Below, piece by piece: positions 61,201 to 64,000 of a stretch of 64,000 bases of DNA. The notes beneath the pieces were generated by a model. That model worked only from the letters and a program-made list of their open reading frames with translations, did no database searches and was not told the DNA's origin. The stretch is from the NCBI GenBank assembly GCA_037349315.1, contig JBAIAC010000018.1, forward strand, positions 8,556,001 to 8,620,000, given 5' to 3'. The DNA comes from Chelydra serpentina (lineage: Eukaryota; Chordata; Testudines; Chelydridae). The position numbers and the translations under genes are program-made. The first letter of the stretch is position 1. The number at the start of each line of letters is the position of its first letter.

Positions 61201-63590
61201 AAATTAAAGATCTGCACTTTCATAACTCGTCACTGCTGCAGTCACACACGGAAGAATTCTAAGTGCACAGTGAATTCTTACTGTGATTTCCAGAGTTAAC
61301 GAGTGGGGTGTGAAGAGCTCTCTCACTACACCTCACCTACCATATGTCCCAAAGAAAGTCCTGTCCCTCCTTTAACCAACTGTGGACCAAAGACTGACAT
61401 TTTCCTGTCTAGTGCTCTATGTACAACCCACAGCCTTAATTCTATGTTTTGTTTATATCGATATTGTGAAAAAAATCCCTTGTATGTATTTTATATTTAC
61501 CAGTAACATCTTGTTCTTGCTGTGCTCTTCTCAGTTCTTCTTTTAATTTTCTTAACTGTTCCTCTTTGTGTTCTGCAAGAGCTTTTGTGGTAGCAATTCT
61601 GCATAAGGAAAAAAGAGGAAGCCACTATTTTAGCAATTTGCCATTATGTAATTCTGCAACATTTTGCCGTTTTAATTTGTCTGTTTTTCTCCAAAATGAG
61701 AAATCAAACAGCAACAGGATCTAAATATACTGATAAAATAGCAAAACAGAGCTAAGAAACTAGAACTCTTCACCAAGGAAACACAAAAATATTTAATTTA
61801 CATAGCTCCCCACTCCTTATTACAAAATGGCTCTAAAGACACTCAGAGCTCTCTTCAGAACCATGCTTGAGCACTAAATATCCAATAAGGTTTGTATTTT
61901 CAGTGCAGTTTCTACCTATTCCTGGGAGATATCTGAAGTGTCTAGGTACGATGTTTGAAACAACCTGTATAAAAAACTACTTTTAAACATCAGATCTTAT
62001 GCTTTCCAAAAAAAAAAGAACTGGGAAGTTACAGGATGCATACTACAGTAAAAAAATGAAACTTACTCCTGTTCAAAAATTCTGGATTGTTTCATTCTTT
62101 CCATGTCAGCTTTCACCAACTGAGTTTTGAGATGATCAATTTCTTCTTTATATAACGTGGCACCTTTATCTAATTTCGCCTAATATGTTGGGTGGGAGAA
62201 AAGAGGAGATTTAGTGATAAGAAAGTTAGATCTGTTCAAGTGAATTAGGGAAATTTAAATACCATCTTGCAGAGGCAATACTCTTATTCTAATGATATAA
62301 CTTTACTCCTGAGGGCATTCAGTGCCAAAAAATTAAAATTCTGCGCACAATATTAATTCTGCAAAATTTTATTTGTCAAATAAATGTGGAGGCTCCAGCA
62401 CGGCATTGGGGAGCACAGGCCACTGGCTGCACAGAGGTGGGAGATCACTGTGCAGCTCCCCGGGGACACGGACTCAGTGGTGAGGCTGCACCCAACCCTG
62501 ACACAGTGCAAGGACCGGGCCTGCCCCAGAAACACCCAGACCCTGCCCCTCCATGCCAGGTGCATCAGATACGGGCAGGCAGGCTCAGCAAAACAGGACC
62601 CAAGTGTGGAGGGGCTTACTGTAGGGGGGATCCAGGTATGGGTTGAGTGGGTTCTGTGTGGGGGGCAATCTGGGTGCAGGTGGCTCAGTAGGGGATCTGG
62701 TGCGGAGAGGATCTGGATGCACAGGGGCTTGTTGGGGGTTCTGAGTGCAATGGTAATGGGACTCTTCAGGGGGGTCCAGGTGAAGGTGGTTAGGGCTCAG
62801 CGGAGGGGGCGGCGGGGGGGGGGAATAGAGCTCAGCCGGGGGGTCTGAGTGAGGATGGCTTGTCGGGGTGGTCCAGGTGCAGGGAGAGTGGGGCTCCTCA
62901 GGAGAGGTTCTGAGTGTGTGTGGGGGGGTGAGGGTAGGAGCCACCAGCGGGGTCTTCCCCAGTTCCGCCTCCTGCCCCACAGTGATTTACCTCTCTGCCA
63001 GCTACCCTGGACACCTGAAACATACTGCTGAGAAGGGTTGCATGACTGCTCTTGTGCCTTCCAATTGCTTCCCATCAGAAAGTCATTTTTCTGTGGGGAA
63101 GCAAATAAATCTATGGGGGACATAAATTCTGCGCATGAGCAGTGGCGCAGAATTCCCCATGGAGTATAACTTGGATTCCAAGCTTGGTCACTCGCTGCTG
63201 CACTGAGAATGTCTGAAGATACAGGCTAAACCACAGGGAAAGAATGCATCACTTCAATACCATATAGTGCAACAGATTGGCTTCCACATGTTTGCCTTCA
63301 AGAACCTTCTCAGATTGCCTCCCAGCTCTCAAGTGGAAAATAGGGGTGACATTTTGCTTAAACAACTGAAGTTTTACAATGAAACATACCTTGAAAGTCT
63401 GTTTCTCTGTTAACGCATTTCTAAGACACTGCTCTGTCTCATTCAATTTAGTCTGAAGTTGCCTAAGTTCACTTGCAGCGGCTTTCGTTTTAATCGTTTG
63501 TAACATGGCTATTTTCTCTTCCTTCTCCTTGACATTTTTTCCTGCTTCATTTACTGCATTTTCCAGCTTTTGGATTGTTGTTTTCATAAT
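58153..63590 (-). CDS. CENPE: CENPE, C-terminal portion (last six coding exons)
   Basis: Centromere protein E, a kinesin-7 motor that links kinetochores to spindle microtubules and supports chromosome congression. Six exons (201+113+98+163+260+98 nt) join in frame to 310 codons and a TAA. The first four encode Lys/Glu/Gln-rich coiled coil. The fifth carries the basic, Ser/Pro-rich region ending NFFDNSSLG, the sixth ends [18 protein letters not shown]. Both match the remembered human tail, which ends in a farnesylated CKTQ box. The motor domain and most of the stalk lie to the right. Order and strand relative to BDH2 and SLC9B2 match mammals. Confidence 0.93.
59561..59820 (-). CDS. CENPE: CENPE C-terminal tail exon
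   Basis: 260 nt, TTTTAAG acceptor and GTGCGT donor. Encodes [20 protein letters not shown], a basic Ser/Pro-rich region and [12 protein letters not shown], the last matching the conserved FFDNSSLG of the human tail. The donor choice is fixed by the frame of the next exon. Confidence 0.9.
60320..60482 (-). CDS. CENPE: CENPE exon before the C-terminal tail
   Basis: 163 nt, TTCCCAG acceptor and GTAAGT donor. Encodes [20 protein letters not shown] and [20 protein letters not shown]. It combines a flexible glycine patch with renewed coiled coil. Confidence 0.9.
60835..61025 (+). mobile_element. CORE-SINE-like relic in CENPE intron
   Basis: Shows AAAGCACTTTACAAAAAG, TTACAGGTGGGGAAGTTGAG, GAACCCAGGTCTTTCAAGTC and CTCTATCTACTAGGCCACAC in the order seen in MIR-like SINEs. 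Confidence 0.55.
61501..61598 (-). CDS. CENPE: CENPE coiled-coil exon
   Basis: 98 nt, ATGCAG acceptor and GTAAAT donor. Encodes [20 protein letters not shown] and [12 protein letters not shown]. Highly charged helix. Confidence 0.9.
62067..62179 (-). CDS. CENPE: CENPE coiled-coil exon
   Basis: 113 nt, ATATTAG acceptor and GTAAGT donor. Encodes [20 protein letters not shown] and [18 protein letters not shown]. Confidence 0.9.
62304..63164. mobile_element. DNA element in CENPE intron
   Basis: TATAACTT occurs on both sides (62296-62303, 63165-63172), an apparent 8-bp target duplication. The ends share inverted CTCC/GGAG and internal AATTCTGCGC-type words (62337, 63124, 63146). The GC-rich middle (62600-62960) is low-complexity and encodes nothing recognisable. 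Confidence 0.65.
63390..63590 (-). CDS. CENPE: CENPE coiled-coil exon
   Basis: 201 nt, TCTCAAG acceptor and GTATGT donor. It encodes 67 residues including [20 protein letters not shown] and [20 protein letters not shown], with heptad-like spacing. Confidence 0.88.
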
Positions 63591-64000
63591 CTTGAGAAAA
63601 ATATACAGTTATTAGAAGTTAGCCTAGTGATTACAATTACATTTGGCAGGCTTGTCAGCTGTATTAGAGGCCAAGGAAATAAAATGCTGTCTCATTCTGT
63701 TGGTTGAAAAATGTAAGAAGGCTTGTGCTGCCTGCCTGCGGCAACTACTGCAGTCTCCAGGGCAGTCAGCATGACACTTTTCCAGACATTCCATCATGCT
63801 CAAAACTTTAGAAAACAAGTGCACCTGACAACTCATTATAAGCTATCAGCTACCCAATTGTCCCAACTCATTTAAAATTCTTGCAGATGTACCAGATATC
63901 TTCATTTCTTCACTATAGTCAAGAACCTAGTCATTTCTACTAAAAGTTAATGACATGGGTGATGCATCCGTTCATAATCTAGTTTCCCAGTTCAGTCCTG

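Larger units (their letters stand above)
58251..64000. other. CENPE introns
   Basis: Intron sequence around the six exons. Besides the element at 62304-63164 and a CORE-SINE at 60835-61025, I recognise no repeat family. The open minus-strand stretch at 63624-63836 lacks exon borders and coiled-coil character, so it is treated as intron. Confidence 0.55.

Noticed and set aside
63624..63836. A minus-strand open stretch near CENPE
   Set aside because: Cys-rich, no splice borders of good quality, unlike the coiled-coil stalk.

Overview
The window is nuclear DNA of a turtle, most likely a cryptodire. It is about 64 kb of intron-rich, repeat-dense vertebrate sequence. Three conserved genes, all on the minus strand, lie in the order known from human 4q24: the 3' part of CENPE (58.05-63.6 kb), complete BDH2 (26.7-43.6 kb) and most of SLC9B2 (2.1-22.7 kb or further). 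The turtle assignment rests on repeats: a full Cry-type tRNA SINE with a CR1-like tail at 45.73 kb, CR1 3' ends, turtle-style hAT and Harbinger-like MITEs, and a Penelope-like element with hammerhead-like pseudo-LTRs. I assembled every coding exon by hand from splice sites, reading frame and similarity to remembered human proteins; no search was run.

SLC9B2 (Na+/H+ antiporter NHA2) has ten coding exons here, which join in frame to 465 codons. The last roughly 70 codons lie left of the window. A CpG-rich stretch at 22.3-23.1 kb looks like its promoter and 5' UTR exon. BDH2 (short-chain dehydrogenase) has nine coding exons that join to exactly 245 codons plus a stop. CENPE (kinetochore kinesin-7) is represented by its last six coding exons, 310 residues ending in a CaaX box (CTTQ).

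The interval between the first BDH2 coding exon and the CENPE 3' end (43.6-58.05 kb) is almost entirely mobile DNA. From left to right it holds: a 123-bp hAT-like MITE; a 1-kb GC-rich hAT-like element carrying the Cry SINE; a 1.5-kb GC-rich element with a long internal hairpin; a nearly intact Penelope-like element (RT plus GIY-YIG) between inverted pseudo-LTRs; ten bases further on, an internally deleted gammaretrovirus-like ERV that keeps a full-length env frame; and a decayed Ty3/Gypsy element whose gag resembles the SCAN domain. A small patch of unique sequence at about 49.1-49.27 kb may be the BDH2 promoter.

The introns hold further MITEs, several with exact 8-bp target duplications and two nested pairs, along with CORE/MIR-type SINEs and a three-copy 42-bp tandem repeat. 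I see no bacterial-type features, CRISPR arrays or functional tRNA/rRNA genes. The best candidates for something unusual are the env-retaining ERV deletion derivative, the Penelope element with its hammerhead relics, and the hairpin-rich MITEs.
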